DNA of 64,000 nt, from contig NZ_JACSMD010000001.1 of NCBI RefSeq assembly GCF_018618475.1, positions 992,001 to 1,056,000 of the forward strand. Reading direction: 5' to 3'. Positions within the stretch are counted from its first letter, which is position 1. Each line of letters starts with the position of its first letter. A program made the position numbers and the translations under genes. Positions 1 through 8,117 of this stretch are shown piece by piece. The notes below the pieces were generated by a model. It was not told the origin of the DNA and made no database searches. It saw only the letters and a list, made by a program, of their open reading frames with translations. Source of the DNA: Exiguobacterium sp. s122. GTDB taxonomy: Bacteria > Bacillota > Bacilli > Exiguobacteriales > Exiguobacteriaceae.

Positions 1-1679
1 AACGTCATTACGGATTCCGACCAACCGGTATCTGGTTGCCAGAGTGTGCGTATACGCCTGGAGTGGACCGGATTTTGTACGAGGAAGGGGTCCGGTACAC
101 GTTCGTCGATGAACACGCGCTCCTTGACGCCGATCCGACACCGGAAAAAGGGATTGGAGCCCCGGTCTATTCGCCGCACGGTGTGGCGCTCTTCCCGCGT
201 GATCAAATCATCTCCGGAAAAATTTGGAGCTCGATGATTGGCTACCCGGGTCACCCGGACTATCGTGAGTTCTATCGTGACCTCGCTTATGACCGGGATT
301 GGGATTATATCCAATCGTTCATGCACCCAGAAGGGATTCGGTTCGACACCGGCCTGAAGATGCACCGGATCACGGGTGATACGGACGCGAAAGATTATTA
401 CGTCCGCGAATGGGCCGAGCATCAAATCGGCAATCACGCGACGGACTTTGTTCAAACGCTTGAAGCCCACCTTGAGGCGCACGGCGGTCAAACGTTCCCG
501 CCGTTTCTCGTCACGGCTCCTTTTGACGCCGAGCTGTTTGGTCACTGGTGGTTCGAAGGACCTGAATTTTTAGGTCAAGTTGCAGAGCGACTCGAACAAT
601 TCGGAATTGAGACGATTACACCAGCCTTGTTCCTCGAACGTCATTTCCAAGACCTCGACACTGTCCACGTGTCAATGAATACATGGGGACGGAAAGGCTA
701 TGGCGACGTCTGGATTAACGAGCGAAACGAATGGATGTTACGACACCTTCATATGATGGAGACGCAACTCGTCAAAGACGTAGCCGATTATCGAGGAACG
801 TCACCGCTCGTCGACCGGGCATTAAAACAATTGATTCGACACTATGTTCTTGCCGTCTCAAGCGACTGGGCGTTCATCTTGGACGGTCAGACGACCGCGC
901 AATATGCAGCGGAGCGGTTCCGTGAGCATGCCCGCCTCTTCGCAGAACTCGAGACCGCGCTCTATGAGAACAAACTGACAAACGAGCTGCTTGATGGGCA
1001 CTTCCGAGCCTATCCGTTCTTACAGGACGGGGACATTGAAATCGACACGTTCCTTTCGCCGCATGACTACTACGTGACGAAAGAACGCGGCACGGAACCC
1101 GATGCGATTCTCATCCTGACACCCGAATATACCGGCAATCTCGTCGGCGGTCTCGGACAGCGTGTCGTCGAAGAAGTCGAGGCACGAGCGAACCAAGGCG
1201 AGACGTTGTACGTTCTCACCCCTTACAAGGAAGGGTTATTGGAGTACGAACGTCAGGGCAACGTCCATGTCTATCGTGTTCGCTTGACGAGCCCGTTCTT
1301 AGAGCATGTAATGAATCAAGTCGCCGCGCAGAATGTCAGTTATGTGAAGCTCGTACATGAACTCGTGAATGCGGTTCGATTTAAAGCGGTCCATCATTTT
1401 GACTGGATGACCATTCCAGCAGCACGTTCACTTGCGAAGTCGCTTGCTGTTCCGTTATACTCAACTATGTTGTCATTTGAAACGACGCGCAATCCCCATG
1501 GGCATGGTGGTTTGTTCGATGCGATTCATCGGATTGAGAACAGTGTCTTTGCCGAGGCGGACACCGTCTATGTCGGTTCCGACGTCTCAATCGAGAAGCT
1601 TCAATCGCGGTATGCGGTCAAAGATAACGTCACATCTTGCTTGTCGCTCGATGCCTCGCCGTACAAGCAGAACGTTTGA
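1..1679 (+). CDS. GH57 glucan branching enzyme-like protein with GT5-type half domain, 5' truncated by window edge
   Basis: The reading frame is open to the left edge, so the N-terminus lies outside the window. The visible 559 codons start inside a glycoside hydrolase family 57 catalytic domain. The conserved WLPECAY block (its Glu is the family nucleophile) lies at the very start, and FDAELFGHWWFEG (its Asp is the acid/base) follows about 160 residues later. A helical DUF1957-type C-terminal region comes next. After that, about 190 residues resemble the N-terminal half of a GT5 glycogen synthase (TPEYTGNLVGGLGQRV). The matching GT-B C-terminal half is absent before the stop. A role in glycogen or glucan metabolism is likely; whether the GT part is active is doubtful. 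Confidence 0.8.
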   Translation, partial: RHYGFRPTGIWLPECAYTPGVDRILYEEGVRYTFVDEHALLDADPTPEKGIGAPVYSPHGVALFPRDQIISGKIWSSMIGYPGHPDYREFYRDLAYDRDWDYIQSFMHPEGIRFDTGLKMHRITGDTDAKDYYVREWAEHQIGNHATDFVQTLEAHLEAHGGQTFPPFLVTAPFDAELFGHWWFEGPEFLGQVAERLEQFGIETITPALFLERHFQDLDTVHVSMNTWGRKGYGDVWINERNEWMLRHLHMMETQLVKDVADYRGTSPLVDRALKQLIRHYVLAVSSDWAFILDGQTTAQYAAERFREHARLFAELETALYENKLTNELLDGHFRAYPFLQDGDIEIDTFLSPHDYYVTKERGTEPDAILILTPEYTGNLVGGLGQRVVEEVEARANQGETLYVLTPYKEGLLEYERQGNVHVYRVRLTSPFLEHVMNQVAAQNVSYVKLVHELVNAVRFKAVHHFDWMTIPAARSLAKSLAVPLYSTMLSFETTRNPHGHGGLFDAIHRIENSVFAEADTVYVGSDVSIEKLQSRYAVKDNVTSCLSLDASPYKQNV

Positions 1680-1795
1680 AAAAGAACGTGAAAACACCTT
1701 GCTTTTTCTATAAAAAATTGGTAGGATAATTGAGTATGCTTAGACTGTAAAGCAAAAGCACTTGATACAACATCAGTAAGATTGGAGTGAACACA

Positions 1796-1945
1796 ATGCG
1801 CGTTAAAATCACACTAGCTTGCACAGAAACAGGCGATCGCACGTACATCACGAAGAAAAACAAACGTAACAACCCTGAGCGCCTCGAATTGCGCAAATAC
1901 AACCCACGTCTCCGCCGTCACACGCTTTACCGCGAAGTGAAATAA
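1796..1945 (+). CDS. rpmG: 50S ribosomal protein L33
   Basis: A 49-residue basic protein starting [15 protein letters not shown] and ending [10 protein letters not shown], the full L33 length. It belongs to the large ribosomal subunit near the E site. Only one cysteine is present, so this is the zinc-independent (C-) form rather than the four-cysteine zinc-ribbon form. The ATG follows a GGAGTG ribosome binding site at 1784-1789. It is followed by a strong terminator and then by yqgN, the same neighbour as in Bacillus subtilis. I saw no Zur-like palindrome upstream, although C- paralogues are often zinc regulated in other species. Confidence 0.95.
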   Translation: MRVKITLACTETGDRTYITKKNKRNNPERLELRKYNPRLRRHTLYREVK

Positions 1946-1952
1946 TGAGACG

Positions 1953-1982
1953 GGCCGTCACTCATGTGGCGGCCTTTTTTTT
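1953..1982 (+). terminator. Rho-independent terminator after rpmG
   Basis: Stem GGCCGTCAC / GTGGCGGCC (one G-T pair) with a 4-base loop, followed by eight T residues. It lies 8 bases after the rpmG stop. Confidence 0.9.
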
Positions 1983-2000
1983 CGAGAGGAGGAAGTTGCT

Positions 2001-2555
2001 ATGGACGCGAAACAAGCGCTCAGACGAGCGGTACATTTGAAAATTGCCGAATTGGCCCACCGTGACGAAGCGGATGCCGCGATTGTACATAACGTGATGA
2101 CACTACCCGAGTGGATTGAAGCGGACACCGTCGCCCTCACGCTCTCGTTCGGACTCGAGGTCGATACGCGACCGTTGATTGAGGCAGCTTGGCAGGCAGG
2201 AAAAGTGGTACACGTGCCGAAAGTAACGACAGAGGGGCTCACGTTTCATCGCCTCACGTCTTATGAGGACCTCGAACCCGGGGTGATGGGTATTTTGGAG
2301 CCGACGACACCTTCGGTCGAGGCCGACGTCGACCTATGCATCGTCCCGGGACGCGTGTTCAACCGTTCTGGTTATCGGATCGGGTGGGGTGGCGGGTATT
2401 ACGACCGTTTTTTGGCGACGTATGCAGGAAAGACATTGTCGATTGCCTACAGTGTCCAAATTCTAGACGACATACCAATTGAAGCGCATGACATTCCGGT
2501 TGGAATGATTGTGACGGAAAGGGAATGGATTCGATGTTTGCCATTTTTCTCGTAA
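2001..2555 (+). CDS. yqgN: 5-formyltetrahydrofolate cyclo-ligase
   Basis: A 184-residue cytosolic enzyme of the MTHFS/5-FTHF cyclo-ligase family. It converts 5-formyl-THF to 5,10-methenyl-THF with ATP. The C-terminal signature RIGWGGGYYDRFL (residues about 125-137) is the conserved substrate and phosphate-binding segment, and the N-terminal KQALRRAV basic segment is typical. The length is normal. The ATG at 2001 is preceded by GAGAGGAGGAAG, a strong ribosome binding site. The stop overlaps the start region of the next membrane protein gene, so the two are probably co-transcribed. folD at 28.2 kb acts on the same methenyl-THF pool. Confidence 0.93.
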   Translation: MDAKQALRRAVHLKIAELAHRDEADAAIVHNVMTLPEWIEADTVALTLSFGLEVDTRPLIEAAWQAGKVVHVPKVTTEGLTFHRLTSYEDLEPGVMGILEPTTPSVEADVDLCIVPGRVFNRSGYRIGWGGGYYDRFLATYAGKTLSIAYSVQILDDIPIEAHDIPVGMIVTEREWIRCLPFFS

Positions 2556-3304
2556 CTTGTTTGGTCGCTTATGCCGGTTATCGGTTAAAGTCGCTCACGC
2601 GATCGGGAGTTGTCTTGACAGTCGTGACCGGCACGGTCATCGGCTATGGATTCGGTTGGTTCGGTCTCTACTTATTAGGCGTTTTCTTCTCGACGTCTTC
2701 GCTCGCTTCAAAATATCGTGCGTCTGAGAAGGCGCCGGTCGATGAAATTGTCGAAAAATCGGGTCCTCGGGATCATATCCAAGTGCTGGCGAACGGAGGA
2801 ATCGGAATGGTGACCGCGCTCGGCATGGCAGTCACAGCGAATGAGGCGTGGCTCTTCGCCTATATCGTCTCAATCGCCGCGGCGACGAGTGATACGTGGG
2901 GTTCAGAGTTTGGTGTCCTCGCAAAGAAAAAGCCACGTTCCATCCTGACCCTTCGCCCTGTCGAACCGGGGACGAGCGGTGGCGTCTCGCTTTACGGAAC
3001 ATTGATGTCGATTGTCGGAGCCGCGACCATCGTCCTTGCAGTCTATCCGTTCATGACGCTCGGTTTCGAAGTGACGCTCGCATTGATCGTACTTGGTTTG
3101 GTCGGCAGTGTGGTGGATACGTTACTCGGTGCGACCGTTCAGCGGAAATATCGATGTCAGGTGTGTGGCAAATTGACGGAGAAGCAACAGCATCATGGAC
3201 GAGCGACGCAGTATGTGTCAGGATGGCGTTGGCTCGGGAACGATGCAGTCAATTTTACGTCTATCGCGACCGCCGCCTTGCTTTGTTTTTTCGTCTTCAG
3301 TTGA
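2534..3304 (+). CDS. DUF92 family integral membrane protein
   Basis: A hydrophobic protein of 256 residues with about six membrane segments. It contains the DUF92 features GPRDHIQVLANGG, SDTWGSEFGVL and a Cys pair (CQVCGK) in a cytoplasmic loop. DUF92 includes the plant VTE6 phytyl-phosphate kinase relatives, so a polyprenol-phosphate kinase role is possible but unproven here. An ATG also occurs at 2525, but the AAAGGGA ribosome binding site at 2517-2523 fits the ATG at 2534 better. The gene overlaps the end of yqgN by 22 bases, suggesting translational coupling. No terminator is evident before the ldh promoter region. Confidence 0.85.
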   Translation: MFAIFLVTCLVAYAGYRLKSLTRSGVVLTVVTGTVIGYGFGWFGLYLLGVFFSTSSLASKYRASEKAPVDEIVEKSGPRDHIQVLANGGIGMVTALGMAVTANEAWLFAYIVSIAAATSDTWGSEFGVLAKKKPRSILTLRPVEPGTSGGVSLYGTLMSIVGAATIVLAVYPFMTLGFEVTLALIVLGLVGSVVDTLLGATVQRKYRCQVCGKLTEKQQHHGRATQYVSGWRWLGNDAVNFTSIATAALLCFFVFS

Positions 3305-3337
3305 GGGTAGTACAGAGAATGAGGATGTTTCAAACAA

Positions 3338-3355
3338 ATGTGAATCTTGTCACAA
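3338..3355 (+). promoter_or_regulatory. Rex operator candidate 1 upstream of ldh
   Basis: ATGTGAATCTTGTCACAA matches the Rex consensus TTGTGA-N6-TCACAA with one mismatch and has perfect TGTGA/TCACA arms. Rex is the NADH-sensing repressor that controls fermentative genes in Firmicutes. Confidence 0.75.
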
Positions 3356-3394
3356 TATCGCCAAACTGAAAACGGTTTCTGCTGTATTGAGTGT

Positions 3395-3412
3395 TTGTGA
3401 ATGATGTTACAA
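3395..3412 (+). promoter_or_regulatory. Rex operator candidate 2 upstream of ldh
   Basis: TTGTGAATGATGTTACAA is a second TTGTGA-N6-TnACAA element, 57 bases downstream of the first and 62 bases before the ldh start. Paired Rex boxes in front of a lactate dehydrogenase gene fit redox repression. Confidence 0.72.
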
Positions 3413-3473
3413 TCTTTATGTAACAGATATTACTAAAACATGAAACAGATTGTTCGAAGGGTGGAGAATCAAC

Positions 3474-4430
3474 ATGGAAACATTAAATCATGCTAAAGTA
3501 ACACGCGTCGCGCTCGTCGGTGCCGGTGCAGTCGGTGCGAGCTTCGCGTATCAATTGACGACTGCGAGCCTTTGTGAAGAACTCGTCATCATCGATATCA
3601 ACAAAGCTAAAGCGGAAGGGGAAGCGATGGACTTGAACCACGGTGTCTCGTTCGCCTCTTCACCGATGCGCGTATGGGCTGGCGATTACACGGACTGCGG
3701 TGCGGCAGATATCGTCGTCATCACGGCAGGTGCCCCACAAAAACCAGGGGAGACTCGTCTTGACCTCGTTGAAAAGAATGCGAAAATCATGAAGTCGATG
3801 ATTGGGGAAATCATGGCTTCAGGATTTGACGGCATGATCATCATCGCCTCGAACCCGGTCGATATTATGACGCACTTGGCATGGAAGTATTCGGGCCTTC
3901 CGAAACACCGTGTGTTCGGCTCGGGGACGGTGCTCGACACGTCACGGCTCCGCTATATGCTTGGCGATTACTTCAACGTCGACCCGCGCAACTGTCACGC
4001 GTACATCATGGGTGAACATGGGGACACGGAGTTCGCGGCATGGAGCAACGCTCGAATTTATGGAAAGTCCATCGAACAGTTGCTTGAGGAAAATGACGCA
4101 TACACGTGGGAGGACCTCGAAGACATCTATGTCAATGTCCGTGATGCGGCTTATCACATCATCGAGCGTAAAGGGGCGACTTATTATGCCATCGGTCTCG
4201 GATTGCTCCGCCTCGTAAAAGCGGTGCTCCGGAACGAGAACACCTTACTCACGGTCGGTGCGTATCTAGACGGGGAATACGGATTGAACGATATCCATAT
4301 CGGTGTCCCGGCCATCATCAACCGACAAGGCGTGCGCCAAGTCGTTGAGATTGAATTGTCTGAAGAAGAAAAGCAGAAGATGCACCATTCAGCAGACGTG
4401 TTGATGAAGACGATGCAGCCGGTGCTATAA
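3474..4430 (+). CDS. ldh: L-lactate dehydrogenase
   Basis: A 318-residue NAD-dependent enzyme interconverting pyruvate and L-lactate, used to reoxidise NADH during fermentation. The Rossmann glycine motif GAGAVG lies at residues 16-21 and the catalytic histidine motif GEHGDTEF at 180-187. DLVEKN and SNPVD are the other family signatures. An upstream in-frame start at 3450 would add eight residues not seen in the family. The GGGTGGAG ribosome binding site at 3459-3466 selects the ATG at 3474. Two Rex-type palindromes lie upstream, so expression should rise when NADH accumulates. A terminator follows, so the gene is probably monocistronic. Confidence 0.96.
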   Translation: METLNHAKVTRVALVGAGAVGASFAYQLTTASLCEELVIIDINKAKAEGEAMDLNHGVSFASSPMRVWAGDYTDCGAADIVVITAGAPQKPGETRLDLVEKNAKIMKSMIGEIMASGFDGMIIIASNPVDIMTHLAWKYSGLPKHRVFGSGTVLDTSRLRYMLGDYFNVDPRNCHAYIMGEHGDTEFAAWSNARIYGKSIEQLLEENDAYTWEDLEDIYVNVRDAAYHIIERKGATYYAIGLGLLRLVKAVLRNENTLLTVGAYLDGEYGLNDIHIGVPAIINRQGVRQVVEIELSEEEKQKMHHSADVLMKTMQPVL

Positions 4431-4443
4431 AGGAACAAGTTCG

Positions 4444-4471
4444 CAGTCGGCTATGTGCCGGCTGTTTTTTT
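4444..4471 (+). terminator. Rho-independent terminator after ldh
   Basis: Stem CAGTCGGC / GCCGGCTG with a 5-base loop and seven T residues, 13 bases after the ldh stop. Confidence 0.88.
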
Positions 4472-4552
4472 ATGGAGGGCATATACGGAACGTCTCCTTT
4501 TTGTCGGCGCTTCCGAATTGGATTACAATTATGGGGAAGGGAGGGGATTCAG

Positions 4553-5605
4553 ATGGCAAGCTCGTTTTGGGAAGATATATATGGAAACGTGAAGGCGGGG
4601 GGACGCGTCGAAGGAATCCTCGAGCCGTCACGGGCACTTCTTTTGTTCGATACGAAAGCGGGAGACGTCTATCACCTATACATAAGGACCGATAAGGCGT
4701 GGGCCAACCATGTTGGAATGGATATCGAGGCAATTATGAATTCATTTCGCCTTGCTCGCCTCGGCAAGAGCAAATTACGGATCCATCTATACGGAGAACA
4801 ACTCGTCGATGAAGAACGCATCTCGTCGCTCACGTTTCACATTCCGGCGAAAGTGACGATTGAACGGCATATCTCGTCAGAAGACAGTGGAGAGGCGGAC
4901 TATCGGCCGCTCGCACTTGCGCTTGATCGCGAGCGAAAAGCCGAATTGAAGCGACGGTTCGCATTCGGAAAACCGCAGGCAGTTTATGTGTTCATGATTG
5001 TGACGTTTTTCATCATGTGGCTCGCGGAATCGGTCGGCTCGACGCTTGATCCGAACACGCTCGTTCGATTTGGAGCGAAAGTGAATCCGCTCATCGATGA
5101 AGGCGAATGGTGGCGACTCGTGACACCGATGTTTCTTCATATTGGTTGGTTCCACTTTAGTATTAACATGTTCGCGCTCTGGTCGCTCGGCCCGCTCGTG
5201 GAACGGATGTATGGTTCGCCACGATTCATCGTCATTTATGTGTTGGCAGGGATGATTGCATCGACGGCATCGTATGCGTTTAGTGACGCCATTTCGGCAG
5301 GAGCATCGGGTGCGCTTTTCGGTCTCGTTGGCGCCTTGCTCTACTTTGGGATTCGAGATCGCTCTCTTTTTATGAAGACACTCGGTCCACCATTGTTCAT
5401 TATGTTAGGATTAAACATAGGACTTGCGTTCGTCCTCGGGGCGAGCCTCGACCATTCCGCCCACGCTGGCGGACTCGTCGGTGGCTTTTTAATGGCAGGA
5501 GTCGTCGGGCTCCCGGACGAAACGCGGCAGATGCGGCGGATTCTTTTTCTAATTAGCACAATCATCCTCACGGCCGCATGTTTCCTGTATGGCTACTATC
5601 GATGA
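4553..5605 (+). CDS. gluP: Rhomboid family intramembrane serine protease
   Basis: A 350-residue membrane protein with a soluble N-terminal domain of about 165 residues, followed by six or seven membrane segments. The rhomboid hallmarks are HIGWFHFSINMF after the first segment, GASGALFG with nucleophile Ser near residue 252, and AHAGG with catalytic His near residue 304. It should cleave transmembrane substrates in the plasma membrane. It corresponds in place and domain layout to B. subtilis YqgP/GluP, minus the long TPR tail. The ATG at 4553 follows GGGAGGGGATT; an earlier in-frame ATG at 4472 overlaps the ldh terminator and is unlikely. Confidence 0.92.
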   Translation: MASSFWEDIYGNVKAGGRVEGILEPSRALLLFDTKAGDVYHLYIRTDKAWANHVGMDIEAIMNSFRLARLGKSKLRIHLYGEQLVDEERISSLTFHIPAKVTIERHISSEDSGEADYRPLALALDRERKAELKRRFAFGKPQAVYVFMIVTFFIMWLAESVGSTLDPNTLVRFGAKVNPLIDEGEWWRLVTPMFLHIGWFHFSINMFALWSLGPLVERMYGSPRFIVIYVLAGMIASTASYAFSDAISAGASGALFGLVGALLYFGIRDRSLFMKTLGPPLFIMLGLNIGLAFVLGASLDHSAHAGGLVGGFLMAGVVGLPDETRQMRRILFLISTIILTAACFLYGYYR

Positions 5606-5620
5606 CAAAGGGGTAATCAA

Positions 5621-6643
5621 ATGATTGAGACGTTGAAGCAACTTGTAGAAATACCGAGTCCATCCGGCATGACGGATGAAGCGATTGAATTCGTGGAACG
5701 TGAACTTTCAAAACGTAATGTAAAGACGAAGCGTCTAAATAAAGGAGCGCTCCTCGCCACGTTCGAAGGGCAAGCAGGACCGGCCCGATTGTTGACGGCT
5801 CACGTCGATACGCTCGGTGCGATGGTAAAAGAAATTTTACCGAGCGGCCGACTTCGCCTTACGCAAGTCGGGGGATACGCGTGGACGGCGATTGAAGGTG
5901 AGAACTGTCTCGTCCATAAAGAAGAAGGTGCAGCGGTAGAAGGCACGATTTTGGTGCATCAATCGAGTGTGCACGTCTATCGTGATACGAACAGCGCAGA
6001 ACGGACAGCCTCGAACATTGAGGTCCGGTTAGACGCGGACGTCCATAGTGAGGAAGATGTGCGGGCGCTTGGCATCGAAGTCGGGGACTTTGTCTCGTTT
6101 GACCCTCGGTTTAAACTGACGGACTCAGGTTACATTAAATCACGACATCTTGACGATAAAGCTTCGGTCGCGATTTTACTCGACTTGGCGCGTGACCTCG
6201 TGGATATGGAGTTACCGCATCCGGTGCATTATTTGATTTCGAACTACGAGGAAGTCGGTTTTGGAGGCAACGCCGGCATTCCAAAAGATGTGATCGAATA
6301 TATCGCTGTCGACATGGGTGCGCTCGGAGACGGCCAACATTCAGACGAGTACACGGTATCAATTTGTGCCAAAGACTCGTCTGGTCCATATGATTTGAAA
6401 TTACGCCGTCAGTTCACGTCGATTTGCCGGGATGAAGGCATCGCGTTCAAAATTGATGTGTATCCGTATTATGGATCGGACGCTTCGGCTGCAGTGAGTG
6501 CGGGGCACGATATCCGTCACGCGCTCGTCGGTCCCGGAATCGAATCAAGCCATAGCTATGAACGCACCCATATCTCGTCGCTCGAAGCGACACGCAAGTT
6601 GTTATACCATTATGTCCTCTCGAAAATGGAGGAAGCACGATGA
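5621..6643 (+). CDS. M42 family metallopeptidase (glutamyl/deblocking aminopeptidase-like)
   Basis: A 340-residue cytosolic aminopeptidase of the M42 family, which forms large tetrahedral assemblies in known members. Metal ligands and catalytic residues sit in TAHVDTLGAMV, SRHLDDKASVA, NYEEVGFGG, VDMGALGDGQ and the C-terminal ESSHSYERTH. These motifs are in family order and the length is normal. It most resembles the YhfE-type endoglucanase-annotated group, which are peptidases rather than glucanases. It starts 15 bases after gluP with an AAGGGG ribosome binding site. Its stop overlaps the yqgQ start, so gluP, this gene and yqgQ may form one operon. Confidence 0.92.
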   Translation: MIETLKQLVEIPSPSGMTDEAIEFVERELSKRNVKTKRLNKGALLATFEGQAGPARLLTAHVDTLGAMVKEILPSGRLRLTQVGGYAWTAIEGENCLVHKEEGAAVEGTILVHQSSVHVYRDTNSAERTASNIEVRLDADVHSEEDVRALGIEVGDFVSFDPRFKLTDSGYIKSRHLDDKASVAILLDLARDLVDMELPHPVHYLISNYEEVGFGGNAGIPKDVIEYIAVDMGALGDGQHSDEYTVSICAKDSSGPYDLKLRRQFTSICRDEGIAFKIDVYPYYGSDASAAVSAGHDIRHALVGPGIESSHSYERTHISSLEATRKLLYHYVLSKMEEAR

Positions 6644-6834
6644 AGAACTTCTACGATGTTCAACAGTTCTTGAAAGGGTTTGGGACCATCATTTATATCG
6701 GGGAGCGAGATGCGGAAATCAGTCTGATGATGATGGAACTCGATGAACTGCATGCGGGTGGGATCATCGAGCAACGAGATTACGATACGGCGAAGATTAT
6801 TTTGACACATGAATTAAAAAATTCGACAGATTGA
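6640..6834 (+). CDS. yqgQ: YqgQ family protein (DUF910)
   Basis: A 64-residue acidic protein starting MKNFYDVQQFLKGFG, matching the small DUF910/YqgQ family of Bacillales over its whole length. Family members fold as a compact helical bundle and have been suggested to bind single-stranded nucleic acid, but the cellular role is not established. The ATG overlaps the end of the M42 peptidase gene by four bases. As in B. subtilis it sits just upstream of glcK, but here a perfect terminator hairpin separates the two. Confidence 0.9.
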   Translation: MKNFYDVQQFLKGFGTIIYIGERDAEISLMMMELDELHAGGIIEQRDYDTAKIILTHELKNSTD

Positions 6835-6839
6835 CAGAA

Positions 6840-6873
6840 AAACCCCTTGTGCAAATGTTTGCACAAGGGGTTT
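6840..6873 (+). terminator. Perfect 16-bp hairpin, terminator between yqgQ and glcK
   Basis: AAACCCCTTGTGCAAA / TTTGCACAAGGGGTTT with a two-base loop. The T-run after the stem is short (three T, inside the stem), so termination may be partial. Confidence 0.75.
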
Positions 6874-6874
6874 G

Positions 6875-6906
6875 ATAGTGTACACTATTGAATGAAAGCG
6901 ATTTAT
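6875..6906 (+). promoter_or_regulatory. Palindrome plus cre-like site upstream of glcK
   Basis: A perfect 14-base palindrome ATAGTGTACACTAT (6875-6888) is followed by TGAAAGCGATTTAT (6893-6906), which matches the CcpA cre consensus except at its last two positions. They fill the short gap between the terminator and the glcK ribosome binding site. Regulator identity is unknown. Confidence 0.4.
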
Positions 6907-6927
6907 TCGAAATGAGGAGTGATTGAT

Positions 6928-7890
6928 GTGAAATGGTTATTAGGAATCGACATCGGTGGTACGACGGTGAAAATGGCCGTCCTCGATATGAATGGCATCA
7001 TTTCTGATAAGTGGGAAATTACGACAGATATTCGTGAGAACGGAGTACATATTCCAAAAGATATCGCGACTTCTTTTAACGCCTACCTTGTCGAGTCAGG
7101 AAAGTCAAAAGAAGACTTTGCCGGGGCCGGAATTGGGGCGCCAGGCTTCATCAACTTCTCAGAAGGAATTGTGGAGTACTCACCAAATATCGGGTGGAAA
7201 AACTTCGCGCTCGTGAGCGAGTTTGAAAAAGCAGTCGGGTTACCAGCCGTGCTCGAAAACGATGCGAATGCGGCTGCCCTTGGAGAAATGTGGAAAGGGG
7301 CCGGTGAAGGGGCCGCGGAGTTGCTTGCTGTCACGCTTGGGACAGGTGTCGGAGGCGGCGTCATCACGAACGGCAATATCGTACATGGCGCGGCGGGAAT
7401 GGCTGGCGAAATCGGGCATATTACGGTCGAGCGTGACGAGACAAAAGCAGTTAAATGTGGCTGTGGTCGGACCGGCTGTATCGAGACAATCGCTTCTGCG
7501 ACGGGCGTCTCACGCTTGGCGCTCCAAAAACGCAAACACCGCACGACGTCCCTCAACGAATTAACAGAAGTGACGGCTCGCGATGTGTTTGAAGCTTACA
7601 AGGCGAACGATGAAGTGGCGACGGAAGTCGTCGAAGAAATGACCGAGTATCTCGGCCTTACGATCTCGAACATCGCCAATACGCTGAACCCAAAAATCAT
7701 TGTCATCGGTGGCGGTGTCTCGAAAGCACGTGAAGCGTTACTGGAACCGCTCGATGCCCAGTTCAAACGGTTCGCGCTCGAACGCGTCTATGAATCGACG
7801 ACGTTCAAGATTGCGGAGCTCGAAAACGATGCTGGTGTCATCGGTTGTGCTTGGCTCGCACGGAAACATTTCCTGCCGACACGTGTATAA
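6928..7890 (+). CDS. glcK: ROK family glucokinase
   Basis: A 320-residue sugar kinase phosphorylating glucose to glucose-6-phosphate with ATP. The ATP-binding DIGGTT motif lies at residues 8-13. Catalytic Asp112 lies in the ENDAN motif. Zinc ligands are His164 and the Cys residues of KCGCGRTGCIE (177, 179, 184), as in bacterial ROK glucokinases. GTG at 6928 is the better start because GAGGAG at 6914-6919 is correctly spaced from it and overlaps the alternative GTG at 6919. The position after yqgQ matches B. subtilis yqgR. A terminator follows. Confidence 0.93.
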   Translation: MKWLLGIDIGGTTVKMAVLDMNGIISDKWEITTDIRENGVHIPKDIATSFNAYLVESGKSKEDFAGAGIGAPGFINFSEGIVEYSPNIGWKNFALVSEFEKAVGLPAVLENDANAAALGEMWKGAGEGAAELLAVTLGTGVGGGVITNGNIVHGAAGMAGEIGHITVERDETKAVKCGCGRTGCIETIASATGVSRLALQKRKHRTTSLNELTEVTARDVFEAYKANDEVATEVVEEMTEYLGLTISNIANTLNPKIIVIGGGVSKAREALLEPLDAQFKRFALERVYESTTFKIAELENDAGVIGCAWLARKHFLPTRV

Positions 7891-7906
7891 TAAAATGGAA
7901 CTGCTT

Positions 7907-7937
7907 CGCCTATGTGACATGCATAGGCGTTTTTTTT
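7907..7937 (+). terminator. Rho-independent terminator after glcK
   Basis: Stem CGCCTATG / CATAGGCG with a 7-base loop and eight T residues. Confidence 0.9.
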
Positions 7938-7981
7938 GTGACGAAGGGGTATTAACTAATGTAAAATTTGTAACCGTGGAG

Positions 7982-8091
7982 TTGATTTTTTGTTAAAAAA
8001 GGGGTAAGATTTGAACTTGATACTAGACTGAATTCGTTCGTGAAAAAGAGAACAAGCTGTACACGAACATAACACGACCGAGGTCGTTAAA
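7982..8091 (+). promoter_or_regulatory. Promoter and structured leader of the LTA synthase gene
   Basis: TTGATT (7982-7987) and TAAGAT (8005-8010) are spaced by 17 bases, a good SigA-type promoter. The leader of about 100 bases holds a hairpin GTTCGTG / CACGAAC (8036-8042 with 8062-8068) and a second, ACGAC / GTCGT (8074-8087), before the GAGGAGGAG ribosome binding site. Confidence 0.55.
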
Positions 8092-8117
8092 AACTGAAAA
8101 GAGGAGGAGACCGTCAG

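Noticed and set aside
1680-1795. Zur box or clear SigA promoter before rpmG
   Set aside because: The stretch is AT-rich with possible -10 elements, but no pair of boxes had good sequence and spacing.
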